A DNA stretch of 64,000 bases from NCBI RefSeq assembly GCF_019090165.1, contig NZ_JAHRIB010000130.1, positions 62,001-126,000 of the forward strand, written 5' to 3'. Every line of letters starts with the position of its first letter. The first letter of the stretch is position 1. Shown here one piece after another: positions 8,411 to 16,410 of this stretch. The notes beneath the pieces were generated by a model, which saw only the letters and a list, made by a program, of their open reading frames with translations, was not told where the DNA came from and ran no database searches. Origin of the DNA: Streptomyces sp. BV286. GTDB lineage: Bacteria > Actinomycetota > Actinomycetes > Streptomycetales > Streptomycetaceae. Both the position numbers and the translations under genes were made by a program.

Positions 8411-10257
8411 TTGGTCTCAGCCCCTTCGGCAGGTACGGCGGGAGGTTCGGGGGTGGAAGTCTCGTTCTCCGGCCCGGGGCCCGGGTCGGGGCCGGCGTCC
8501 GGGTCCTGCTCCGGGCTGTCGGGGGCGCCCGGCGCCAGGTCGTACAGGTGGCCGGCCAGGGTGCCCAGTTCCTCCGGGACCTTGGCGGACTCGCTGCGGC
8601 CGAGGCCCGCCATCTCGACGACCGTGACACCGTCGGGGCCCGCGGTGGCCCGCACCCAGACGCGGCGGCGCTGGATGAAGAGGGAGGCCGCGAGACCGAA
8701 GATGGCGGCGAACGATCCGACGAGGGCCCAGCCGGAGCCGGGCTGACGGGTGACCTGGAAGTTCGCCCACTCCTTGATCCCCTTCTCGAAGGTGACCGAG
8801 CCGGCGCCGTTCGGGAGCTGCATGGTCTCGCCGGGCTTCAGGTTCTCCCTGAGCTGCTTGCCCTTGGAGTCCTTGAACTCCTTCATGTTCTTCTTCTCCA
8901 GCTGGTACACGCTCTGCGGCAGACCCGCGTCGACACCGAGGTCGCCGTGGTACGCGGCCAGGTTCAGCACCGGGTTCAGCAGCGCCGGGAACTGCGAGAC
9001 CACCGCCGTGCCGTCCCCGCCGTACGCCGGCAGGAAGAAGGCCTGGAAGCCGAGCTGCTCCCGCTTCCCCCCGGCGTTCCGGTACCCGTCCATGACCTTG
9101 ATCGCGCCGGTCGAGGTGACGTTGGAGTCGAGCGGCAGCAGCGGCACGGCCTGGTGGTAGACGACCTCGCCCTTGCCGTCCCGGACGGTGATGACGGGCG
9201 CGTAGCCGTGGGCGGTGAGGTACACCTTCGAGCCGTCGACCTCCAGCGGCTCGTTGACCTTGATGGTCTTCTTCTTCGCCTTGCCGTCCGCGCCCACGCT
9301 GTAGTCGACGGTCGCCTGGAACGTCCGGGGGGTGCCCTTGTTGGGGCCCGTGGTCTCGTACGTGCCCTTGAAGTCGTCGAGCACGAAGCTGAACGGCTCC
9401 AGGTCGTCCGTGTCGAAGAGGTTCCCGGACTTGAAGTCGTCGTACTGCGTGAGGGTGTTGGCGAAACCGTCGCCCTCGACGACCAGTTTGTTGCCCTCGG
9501 ACTTGAAGAGCTGGCCCCAGGCGAAGGCCACCAGCATCACGATCAGTGCGATGTGGAAGGCGAGGTTGCCGACCTCACGGAGATAGCCCTTCTCGGCGGC
9601 GACGGCGTCCCCGGCGAGATGCGCACGGAAGCGGCGCTGCTTCAGGAGCTTGAGCGCCTCCTCGCGGACCGCCTCCGGCTCGGCCCCGGTCCGCCACGTC
9701 GTGTACGCGGGCAGCCGGGTCAGCAGGCGCGGCGCACCCGGCGGGCGGCCGCGCAGCTGGCCGACGAACTGCCAGGTGCGGGGCACGATGCAGCCGATGA
9801 GCGAGACGAAGAGCAGGATGTAGATCGCGGAGAACCACACCGAGCTGTAGACGTGGAAGAGTCCGAGCTGCTCGTAGAGCGGGCCGAGCGTGGTGTGCTG
9901 TGCCCGGAACTCGGCGACCTTCGTGTCGTCGGTCCCGGACTGCGGGATCAGCGAGCCGGGGATCGCGCCGAGGGACAGCAGGAAGAGCAGGAGCAGCGCG
10001 ACCCGCATCGAGGTGAGCTGCCGCCAGATCCAGCGGGTCCAGCCGAAGACCTCGCGGCCGGTCCAGGCGAGCCGGCCCAGGGCGCCGGGGGTGCGGGAAC
10101 CGCCGAAGGAGCCGGGCATCGCCGTCTCCCGGGGCGCGGTGGACAACTGGGCCCCGGCGGCACCGAGATCGCCGGCGTCACGCGTCGCGGTGTCACCCGT
10201 ACCGTTCTCGTCGGTCCGGCCCTCGGTCCTCGCGTCGGTGTCCCGTGTCGCGCTCAT
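8407..10257 (-). CDS. resB: Cytochrome c biogenesis protein ResB
   Basis: A 616-residue partner of ResC. After a charged 75-residue N-terminus come helices (MRVALLLLFLLSLGAIPGSL, SSVWFSAIYILLFVSLIGCI, LAFHIALIVMLVAFAWGQLF), then a large extracytoplasmic domain of about 280 residues, a last helix (WALVGSFAAIFGLAASLFI) and an acidic proline-rich tail. This is the usual ResB layout. It forms the haem channel/lyase with ResC for c-type cytochromes of the bc1-aa3 branch. It starts 3 bases after ccdA ends. Confidence 0.96.
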   Translation of the reverse strand: MSATRDTDARTEGRTDENGTGDTATRDAGDLGAAGAQLSTAPRETAMPGSFGGSRTPGALGRLAWTGREVFGWTRWIWRQLTSMRVALLLLFLLSLGAIPGSLIPQSGTDDTKVAEFRAQHTTLGPLYEQLGLFHVYSSVWFSAIYILLFVSLIGCIVPRTWQFVGQLRGRPPGAPRLLTRLPAYTTWRTGAEPEAVREEALKLLKQRRFRAHLAGDAVAAEKGYLREVGNLAFHIALIVMLVAFAWGQLFKSEGNKLVVEGDGFANTLTQYDDFKSGNLFDTDDLEPFSFVLDDFKGTYETTGPNKGTPRTFQATVDYSVGADGKAKKKTIKVNEPLEVDGSKVYLTAHGYAPVITVRDGKGEVVYHQAVPLLPLDSNVTSTGAIKVMDGYRNAGGKREQLGFQAFFLPAYGGDGTAVVSQFPALLNPVLNLAAYHGDLGVDAGLPQSVYQLEKKNMKEFKDSKGKQLRENLKPGETMQLPNGAGSVTFEKGIKEWANFQVTRQPGSGWALVGSFAAIFGLAASLFIQRRRVWVRATAGPDGVTVVEMAGLGRSESAKVPEELGTLAGHLYDLAPGAPDSPEQDPDAGPDPGPGPENETSTPEPPAVPAEGAETK

Positions 10258-10260
10258 GCG

Positions 10261-11028
10261 TCAGATCCCTACCGTGAAGCCGTTGGACCAGCCCTGCATC
10301 TCCTGCACGATGCCGTCCCAGGCGCCGGTCAGCAGGAGCAGACCGGTCGCGATCATCATTCCGCCGCCGATCCGCATGACCCACACGTAGTGGCGCTTGA
10401 CCCAGCCGAAGGCACCGAGCGCCTTGCGGAAGGCGACGGCCGCGACGACGAAGGGCACGCCCAGACCGACGCAGTACGCGACCGTCAGTATGGCCCCGCG
10501 TCCGGCGCTCGCCTCGGACGAGGAGAGCGCCAGCACGGAGGCGAGCGTCGGGCCGATGCAAGGCGTCCAGCCGATCCCGAAGAGCGCGCCGAGCAGCGGG
10601 GCCCCGACCAGACCGGCGACCGGCCGCTTGTGGAAGCGGAACTCGCGCTGGGTCAGCCAGGGCATCATCCCCAGGAAGAACACCCCCATGAGGACCATGA
10701 GGACGCCGAGCACCTGGGACATCGTGTCCTTGTGCTCCTGCAGGGTCGAGCCGAAGTAGCCGAAGAGCGCCCCGCCGGAGACGAACACGGCGGTGAAGCC
10801 CAGCACGAACAGCGAGGCCCCGGCGACCATCCGGCCGCGTCGCGCGTCGGCCAGGTCGGTGCCGCTGACGCCGGTGACGTACGAGAGATAGCCGGGTACG
10901 AGCGGCAGTACGCACGGGGAGAAGAAGGAGACCAGCCCGCCGAGCACGGCGATCGGGATGGCGAGCACCAGCGCCCCGGTGAGGACGGTCTGGTTGGGGT
11001 CGGTGCCCGCGGCTACGAGAAGAGACAC
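10261..11028 (-). CDS. ccdA: CcdA thiol-disulfide transporter
   Basis: A 255-residue, six-helix membrane protein of the DsbD/CcdA family. The two redox cysteines sit in the paired proline motifs FFSPCVLPLVPGYLSYVTG and IGWTPCIGPTLASVLAL. It carries reducing equivalents from cytoplasmic thioredoxin to the extracytoplasmic ResA, which keeps apocytochrome c cysteines reduced. The GTG start lies 6 bases after the resA stop, and the gene abuts resB, so the operon order is resA-ccdA-resB-resC. Confidence 0.96.
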   Translation of the reverse strand: MSLLVAAGTDPNQTVLTGALVLAIPIAVLGGLVSFFSPCVLPLVPGYLSYVTGVSGTDLADARRGRMVAGASLFVLGFTAVFVSGGALFGYFGSTLQEHKDTMSQVLGVLMVLMGVFFLGMMPWLTQREFRFHKRPVAGLVGAPLLGALFGIGWTPCIGPTLASVLALSSSEASAGRGAILTVAYCVGLGVPFVVAAVAFRKALGAFGWVKRHYVWVMRIGGGMMIATGLLLLTGAWDGIVQEMQGWSNGFTVGI

Positions 11029-11034
11029 GAGCCG

Positions 11035-11679
11035 TCACTTCTCCGCGAGGATCGGCTTGAGCATCTTGCGCAGGTTCGCCTCGCTGAGTGCCGCCAGCGA
11101 GCGGGAGGCGACCTTGCCGTCCCGGTCGAGGACGAGCGTGGAGGGGATCGTCTGCGGGTTGAGCGTGCCCTTCTTGAAGCGGAGCATCAGCTTGCCCGTG
11201 GGGTCGTACAGACTCGGGTAGGTGACGCCCTGTTCCTTCTCGAAGGCGATCGCCGGGCTGGTGCTGGTGTCACGGGTGTTGATGCCGACGAACTGCACGC
11301 CCTGGTCCTTGAGGTCGTCGGAGACCTTGACGAAGTTCTTCGCCTCCAGGCGGCACGGGCCGCACCAGGAGCCCCAGACGTTCAGGACGACGATCTTGCC
11401 CTTGTAGTCGGCGACGTCGAGCTGCTTGCCGTCGAGGGTCTTGCCCGACAGGTCGGGGGCCGGGGTGCGACTGCCCTTCTCGACCGTGGCGATGCCGTCG
11501 GAGCCGGTGACGAAGCCGGTGTCACCCGACCCGCCGGCCTTGCCCCCGGAGCCGCAGGCGGACAGGAGCAGCGCCGCGGCGACGACCCCGCCGGCCAGCG
11601 AAGCGGCACGGCCACGGGTCCGGTTGGTGCGCTGGAAGGTCCGGTTCGTGCGCTGGGGGGCGCGGTGGGCGGCACTCAT
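11035..11679 (-). CDS. resA: ResA/TlpA-type thioredoxin-like lipoprotein
   Basis: A 214-residue secreted thiol-disulfide oxidoreductase. It has an Arg-rich N-region with a TNRTFQRTNRT repeat, a hydrophobic core and the lipobox LLSAC (lipidated Cys near 42). The thioredoxin fold carries the active site WGSWCGPC (Cys near 106 and 109) and the cis-Pro strand PQTIPSTLVLDRDG. It should reduce the CxxCH cysteines of apocytochrome c before haem attachment, being re-reduced by the adjacent CcdA. First gene of the operon. Confidence 0.94.
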   Translation of the reverse strand: MSAAHRAPQRTNRTFQRTNRTRGRAASLAGGVVAAALLLSACGSGGKAGGSGDTGFVTGSDGIATVEKGSRTPAPDLSGKTLDGKQLDVADYKGKIVVLNVWGSWCGPCRLEAKNFVKVSDDLKDQGVQFVGINTRDTSTSPAIAFEKEQGVTYPSLYDPTGKLMLRFKKGTLNPQTIPSTLVLDRDGKVASRSLAALSEANLRKMLKPILAEK

Positions 11680-11780
11680 GTGAAAAGTTTCGCATGTCCG
11701 TTCCGGGGATCTTGCGCACCCCCCTCACGGGCGGAGAACCGCACGTCGGACAGCGTTTCGGGGGCTGATCGCGGAGGCCG

Positions 11781-13073
11781 TCAGGCGGCCTGACCCGTGC
11801 CCTTCGCCGAGTCGTCCGCGGAGTTCGTGGCGGTGGCGCCGAGGAACGTGTTCCAGCCACCGGCCGGCTCCTGGCCCACTCCCAGGGTCCGCAGCTTCTC
11901 CAGGACGGCCGCGTCCTGCACGTCGAGCCAGTCCACGAACTGCCGGAACGACACCAGGCGTACGTCCTTCTTGCCCGCGATGTGCTTCAGCGCCTCCTCG
12001 ACGGCGTCCATGTAGATGCCGCCGTTCCATTCCTCGAAGTGGTTGCCGACGAAGAAGGGGGCGCGGTTCGTCTCGTATGCCCGCTTGAAGCCCGCTATGT
12101 ACGCGTTGGTCGCCTGCTTGCGCCAGGCCGGGTAGTTGGCGGGCGGGGCCTGGGTCGAGTTGACCGACTGGTTCGCGAGGATGTTGTAGTCCATCGAGAG
12201 GACCTCGAAGGTGTGGCCGGGGAACGGGATGGCCTGGAGCGGCAGGTCCCAGACGCCGCCCTTCTTCGCGGGCCAGATCTGGAGGCCGCCGGGCGAGGAG
12301 GCGTCGTAGCGCCAGCCGAGCTCGCGGGCGGTGGGCAGCAGGTTGTTCTGGCCCTTCAGGCACGGGGTGCGGCCCCCGATCAGTTCCTTCTCGTAGTCGA
12401 AGGGCAGCGCGGGCACGTCGGCCTCGGTCCAGCCCGTGTTCGTACGCCACTCCTTGACGAAGGCCTTCGCCTGGGCGATCTCGCTCTTCCACTGGGCCGG
12501 GGTCCAGTTCTCGACCGTGCCGGTGCCGCCGCAGAAGTGGCCGTTGAAGTGGGTGCCTATCTCGTGTCCGTCGAGCCAGGCCCGACGGAGGTTCTTCAGC
12601 GTCGACCTGATGTGCGCGTCCGTCAGATAACCGATGTCGGAAGCGCCGGGCGCGTTGTTCGGCGGGAGGTACTTGCGCTTTTTCGACTCGGGCAGGAGAT
12701 AGAGACCGGAGAGGAAGAACGTCATGCGTGCGTCGTGTTCTTCGGAGAGTTTCAGGAATCGCTCGAAGAGGCCGTTGCCGACGTCCCCCGCGCCGTCCCA
12801 GGAAAAGACGACGAACTGCGGCGGGGTCTCGCCCGGTTCGAGTGGCACGGGCTTGCCGGGCTGCTTGGGCTGCTTCCCGGTGAAGGAGGTGGAACCGTCA
12901 CCGAGGAGGCGGGCGGGGCGTCCGCCACCCTTGTTGCCGCCGCCACCGGCGTTTCCGGAACCCCCGACGTCCTTGGAGCCGTCTCCCAGTGCGCTGCCGC
13001 AGCCGACGAGCCCCGCGGCCGCCGCCGCGCCTGCTCCGAGTCCCAGCATTCCCCTTCGACTGATGTCCCGCAT
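11781..13073 (-). CDS. Tat-exported polysaccharide deacetylase-like lipoprotein
   Basis: A 430-residue protein. The N-terminus has a twin-arginine signal (SRRGMLGLGAG) ending in a lipobox (LVGC, Cys near 25), then a glycine-rich linker. The mature part looks like a NodB/polysaccharide deacetylase barrel: FVVFSWDGAGDVGNG, ARMTFFLSGLYLL, and the metal-site motif HEIGTHFNGHFCGG. It probably acts on cell-wall or extracellular polysaccharide. It sits between the cytochrome c operon and the hemL operon on the same strand. In S. coelicolor, as I recall, the equivalent gene is also between these blocks. Substrate is unproven. Confidence 0.8.
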   Translation of the reverse strand: MRDISRRGMLGLGAGAAAAAGLVGCGSALGDGSKDVGGSGNAGGGGNKGGGRPARLLGDGSTSFTGKQPKQPGKPVPLEPGETPPQFVVFSWDGAGDVGNGLFERFLKLSEEHDARMTFFLSGLYLLPESKKRKYLPPNNAPGASDIGYLTDAHIRSTLKNLRRAWLDGHEIGTHFNGHFCGGTGTVENWTPAQWKSEIAQAKAFVKEWRTNTGWTEADVPALPFDYEKELIGGRTPCLKGQNNLLPTARELGWRYDASSPGGLQIWPAKKGGVWDLPLQAIPFPGHTFEVLSMDYNILANQSVNSTQAPPANYPAWRKQATNAYIAGFKRAYETNRAPFFVGNHFEEWNGGIYMDAVEEALKHIAGKKDVRLVSFRQFVDWLDVQDAAVLEKLRTLGVGQEPAGGWNTFLGATATNSADDSAKGTGQAA

Positions 13074-13237
13074 TCCGTCCCCATTCGTCGCGCCCTGTGC
13101 CCAAACCAGATGGACACCGGGTTAGAGGGGACGACGAACCGGCGGGTTCCATGCCACACACACATATTTCGGTGACTTTAAGAAGATGAACCTGTAACGG
13201 ACGCAACGGAACTAAAGAACCCGATTGCCCGTCCACG

Positions 13238-13281
13238 TAGGGCGGCCCCGGAAGGGGCGTGCCCCTTCCGGGGCCGCCCTA
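13238..13281 (-). terminator. Perfect 21-bp hairpin, likely terminator of the hemL operon
   Basis: Arms 13238-13258 and 13261-13281 are exact reverse complements (starting TAGGGCGGCCCCGG) with a 2-base loop. There is no T-run, but it is correctly placed downstream of hemL-phosphatase on the minus strand and upstream of the next gene's promoter. Confidence 0.8.
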
Positions 13282-13310
13282 CAGGGGCGCGGGGAACTGC
13301 GCGCCCAGCC
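13282..13310 (+). repeat. Interspersed 29-bp repeat, copy 1
   Basis: Begins CAGGGGCGCGGGGAACTGCG and ends CGCCCAGCC. It is identical to the copy at 26366 and near-identical to copies at 19964 and 20035. All lie outside genes. Confidence 0.85.
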
Positions 13311-13379
13311 CCCACACACCCGCGCTCCGAAGCGGACCGGTCCGGCCCTGGGGCCCCGGGGCCGAGGCCCCAGGAGCGC

Positions 13380-14054
13380 CTACGCTCCGAAGGCCTTGGA
13401 CCCACCCTTCACCGGCTTGGCACCGGCAAGGAGATGCGCCGGCACCAGATCCCGCGCCGGCTCGGTGTACCCGACGGACACGATCCTGTCGCCCTGGTAG
13501 GTGAAGGTCGTCAGCGACGCGAGCGTGCACTGCCGCTTGCGCGGGTCGTGCCACAGCCGCCGCCGCTCCACGAAGGACCGCACGATCCAGATGGGCAGCT
13601 GGTGGCTGACGCACACGGCCTCGTGCCCCCGCGCCGCGTCCTTCGCCGCGTCCAGCGCGCCCATCATCCGTACGACCTGCTCCAGGTACGGCTCGCCCCA
13701 GGACGGCCGGAACGGGTTGACGAGGTGCTTCCAGTTCTCGGGCCGGCGCAGCGCGCCGTCCCCGACACCGAAGGCCTTGCCCTGGAAGACGTTCTCCGCC
13801 TCGATCAGCCGGGTGTCGGTCGCGAGATCGAGACCGTGCGCCTCGGCGACCGGCGTGGCCGTCTCACGGGCCCGCTCCAGCGGGGAGGAGACGACGTGCG
13901 TGATGTCCCGGGGGGCGAGGTGCTCGGCGACCCGCTCGGCCATCCGCTGTCCCAGCTCGGACAGGTGGTAGCCGGGCAGCCGCCCGTAGAGCAGGCCGTC
14001 CGGATTGGCGACCTCCCCGTGCCGCATCACGTGTACGACGGTGATGTCACTCAT
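13380..14054 (-). CDS. Histidine phosphatase (phosphoglycerate mutase-like)
   Basis: A 224-residue branch-2 histidine phosphatase. The catalytic loop is VMRHGEV (His near 12), followed by the family strand YGRLPGYHLSELGQRMAERVAEHL and the second His region EAVCVSHQLPIWIVRSF. The lack of the usual glycolytic PGM context suggests a phosphatase of small phosphorylated metabolites. Its ATG overlaps the hemL stop by 4 bases, so it is the second gene of a hemL operon. Whether it serves haem synthesis is not known. Confidence 0.88.
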   Translation of the reverse strand: MSDITVVHVMRHGEVANPDGLLYGRLPGYHLSELGQRMAERVAEHLAPRDITHVVSSPLERARETATPVAEAHGLDLATDTRLIEAENVFQGKAFGVGDGALRRPENWKHLVNPFRPSWGEPYLEQVVRMMGALDAAKDAARGHEAVCVSHQLPIWIVRSFVERRRLWHDPRKRQCTLASLTTFTYQGDRIVSVGYTEPARDLVPAHLLAGAKPVKGGSKAFGA

Positions 14055-15370
14055 GCTGCCGTGGCCTCCGCTGCTGCCCGTGCCGCCGCCGGAAGGGCGT
14101 CGGCGATCCGCTGAACCGCCCGGTCGTCGTGCGCCGTCGACACGAACCAGGACTCGAACGAGGACGGCGGCAGGTACACACCCTGCGCCAGCATCGAGTG
14201 GAAGAAGGCGTTGAAGCGGTACGACTCCTGCGTCTTCGCGTCCTCGTAATTACGTACGTCTCCCTCGGTGAAGAAGACGGAGAACATGTTGGACGCGTTC
14301 TGCAGCCTGTGCACCACACCTTCCTTGGTGAGGGCGTCCGTGACGAGCGTACGGATCTGCTCGGACACCGCGTCGAGCTGGGCGTACGCGGCGTCGTCGA
14401 GCAGCCGCAGCTGGGCGAGGCCCGCGGCGGTCGCGACCGGGTTCCCGGACAGCGTGCCCGCCTGGTAGACGGGGCCCACGGGCGCGAGGTGCGCCATCAC
14501 GTCCCCGCGTCCGCCGAAGGCCGCGGCCGGGAAACCGCCGCCCATGACCTTGCCGAAGGTCATGAGGTCGGGCGCGACCCCGTCCACCCCGTACCAGCCG
14601 GCCCTGCTGGTCCGGAAGCCGGTCATGACCTCGTCGGAGATGTAGAGGGCCCCGTCCGCCGCGCAGGCGTCCTTGAGGCCCTGGTTGAAGCCGGGCCCGG
14701 GCGGCACGACGCCCATGTTGCCGGGCGAGGCCTCGGTGATCACACAGGCGATCTCGCCGGGATGCGCACGGAAGGCCGCGCGTACGGCGTCGAGGTCGTT
14801 GTACGGAAGGACGATGGTGTCCCCGGCCTGGGCGCCCGTGACGCCGGGGGTGTCGGGCAGCGCGAACGTGGCGAGGCCGCTGCCCGCCGCGGCCAGCAGC
14901 GCGTCCACGTGCCCGTGGTAGCAGCCGGCGAACTTCACGACCTTGGCGCGCCCGGTGAAACCGCGCGCGAGACGGATGGCGGACATGGTCGCCTCGGTGC
15001 CGCTGGACACGAGACGGACCTGCTCGACCGGCTCGACGCGGGCGACGATCTCCTCGGCGAGCGCGACCTCGCCCTCACCCGGCGTGCCGAAGGAGGTGCC
15101 TCGGGAGACGGCCGCCTGGACCGCCGCGATGACCTCGGGACGGGAATGGCCGAGGATCATCGGCCCCCACGAACAAACGAGGTCCACATACTCCCTCCCG
15201 TCGGCATCCGTCAGGTATGGACCGTTACCGGACACCATGAACCGGGGCGTACCGCCCACGGCGCGGAACGCGCGGACGGGAGAGTTCACGCCGCCGGGCG
15301 TCACGGCCGCCGCACGGTCGAAAAGAGTCTGCGAAACTGGGGCTTCGTACGGATAGCTCACACGGACCAT
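14051..15370 (-). CDS. hemL: Glutamate-1-semialdehyde 2,1-aminomutase
   Basis: A 439-residue PLP enzyme that turns glutamate-1-semialdehyde into 5-aminolevulinate, step two of the C5 haem pathway. Family landmarks are PGGVNSPVRAF, the GTEA phosphate-binding turn (VSSGTEATMSAIRLAR), YHGHVDALL, ISDEVMTGFR and the PLP lysine in TFGKVMGGGFPAAAFGG (near residue 274). Length is normal. ATG 15370 has no clear ribosome-binding site; GTG 15361 (VSYPYEAP) is an alternative start. The partner hemA lies about 40 kb to the right in this window. Confidence 0.96.
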   Translation of the reverse strand: MVRVSYPYEAPVSQTLFDRAAAVTPGGVNSPVRAFRAVGGTPRFMVSGNGPYLTDADGREYVDLVCSWGPMILGHSRPEVIAAVQAAVSRGTSFGTPGEGEVALAEEIVARVEPVEQVRLVSSGTEATMSAIRLARGFTGRAKVVKFAGCYHGHVDALLAAAGSGLATFALPDTPGVTGAQAGDTIVLPYNDLDAVRAAFRAHPGEIACVITEASPGNMGVVPPGPGFNQGLKDACAADGALYISDEVMTGFRTSRAGWYGVDGVAPDLMTFGKVMGGGFPAAAFGGRGDVMAHLAPVGPVYQAGTLSGNPVATAAGLAQLRLLDDAAYAQLDAVSEQIRTLVTDALTKEGVVHRLQNASNMFSVFFTEGDVRNYEDAKTQESYRFNAFFHSMLAQGVYLPPSSFESWFVSTAHDDRAVQRIADALPAAARAAAEATAA

Positions 15371-15509
15371 GGTGTCAGAGGCTGCGAAGATCCTGCGGAC
15401 AGGTGTTTCAACGTACGTTTCGGCGTGCGGCCGCGGGGGAGGTCACTGTCACGATGATCGGGTTGCGTGGCGGGGGTCGCGCGCCCTGGAAAAGCAGTCG
15501 GGTGGAGAT

Positions 15510-16169
15510 ATGCATCGCGGTGGTGGACTGGGCGAGGGGACCGATGACCTCGGTCCTCGGCGTTCCCGGCGGGGGAAGCACCGGCGCGAGGCGGAGGCTG
15601 CCGAGGCACGGCAGACACAGGGATCGCAGGGCGAACCTGAGCGGATCGACCCGTCCGCGCGTATGGACGGTATGGACTACACGGACCGCGGGGCAGACCA
15701 GCTCAGGCCAGGAAGCGGGAATGGTGGCCGGGTGGGGGTGACGTACAAATACTTCGGGGCCCCGGACGGCGCGACCGCCGCCCGCGTCCCGATCTCCATG
15801 CGCCCGGAGGAACTCGGCGGCGACGAGCTCGGCATGAACGGCATGTTCACGAAGATCAAGCCCGAGACGATGGCCGCGATGGTTCTCACCGGCATAGAGG
15901 GCATACCCCTGCACAAGGTGCCCCCGCTCGAACTCGTCGTTCTCCATCCCGACTACGCCGTGGTCAAGCTCCCCATGACCGTCGTCGACCCGCTCCGCGG
16001 CATCGGCGAGGAGGCCGTGGGCGCGGCCGCCTTCATCTGGTCGACGGTCCCGGACCGCGGCGGCCCCCGCGACGCGTTCAACGTCTACCAACTGCTGCAC
16101 GAGTGGCAGGACTTCAGCCACCGGCTGCATGAGGCGGGGCATCAGCCGTACTGCCTGGTGTGGCCGTAG
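15510..16169 (+). CDS. Conserved actinomycete protein of unknown function
   Basis: Divergent from hemL. The secure part is the last 150 residues: VTYKYFGAPDGATAARVPISM, MRPEELGGDELGMNGMFTKIKPE, LELVVLHPDYAVVKLPMTVVDPLRG and the tail HEAGHQPYCLVWP. There is no signal peptide or membrane helix. The start is doubtful: ATG 15510 has GGTGGAG close upstream, but the first 60 residues are charged and low in complexity, and ATG 15663/15675 or GTG 15732 are possible. I recognise no domain. A UUCG-loop terminator follows the stop. Confidence 0.65.
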   Translation: MHRGGGLGEGTDDLGPRRSRRGKHRREAEAAEARQTQGSQGEPERIDPSARMDGMDYTDRGADQLRPGSGNGGRVGVTYKYFGAPDGATAARVPISMRPEELGGDELGMNGMFTKIKPETMAAMVLTGIEGIPLHKVPPLELVVLHPDYAVVKLPMTVVDPLRGIGEEAVGAAAFIWSTVPDRGGPRDAFNVYQLLHEWQDFSHRLHEAGHQPYCLVWP

Positions 16170-16193
16170 GCGAGTTGCCTCAAGGATGATTCG

Positions 16194-16217
16194 GGCGGGA
16201 CCTTCGGGTCCCGCCCT
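16194..16217 (+). terminator. Rho-independent terminator with UUCG loop
   Basis: GGGCGGGACC, loop TTCG, GGTCCCGCCC, then TTCTTCGTTC. It lies 24 bases after the stop of the upstream gene. A textbook intrinsic terminator. Confidence 0.93.
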
Positions 16218-16330
16218 TCTTCGTTCACCGCGCGCCATGGCACGGCGCGCGTGCGGTGACCCACGGGGCGCCCGGCCGACCGGGCGACCTCCCCTTTGCC
16301 CGACCTTTGCCGCTCCGGCCACCCATCCAC

Positions 16331-16372
16331 TTGCGTAAGTCAATCAATTCAATTTATCGTTGAGTGAGTCAA
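16331..16372 (+). promoter_or_regulatory. Paired operator-like palindromes before the MFS gene
   Basis: TTGCGTAAGTCAA (16331-16343) and TTGAGTGAGTCAA (16360-16372) match at 11 of 13 positions, are each roughly palindromic (TTG(A/C)..A.TCAA) and are spaced 29 bp, about three helical turns. They sit in an unusually AT-rich stretch 40-80 bases before the start. This fits a TetR/MarR-type repressor acting on the exporter; no such regulator gene is adjacent. Confidence 0.65.
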
Positions 16373-16410
16373 GCAAATCTCCCCCCTGCTCCTCCGACGG
16401 AGGCACTCCG

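Larger units (their letters stand above)
13074..13379. other. Intergenic region with hairpin and interspersed repeat
   Basis: No gene is seen. From the left it holds the promoter region of the deacetylase-like lipoprotein (an AT-richer patch around 13165-13225), a perfect 21-bp hairpin, one copy of the interspersed 29-bp repeat, and about 70 bases of GC-rich sequence before the phosphatase stop. Confidence 0.7.

Noticed and set aside
8392..11793. An 1,133-codon open frame on the plus strand
   Set aside because: It lies antisense to resB, ccdA and resA, is full of Gly/Ala/Arg/Glu without domain motifs, and is the usual GC-rich shadow.
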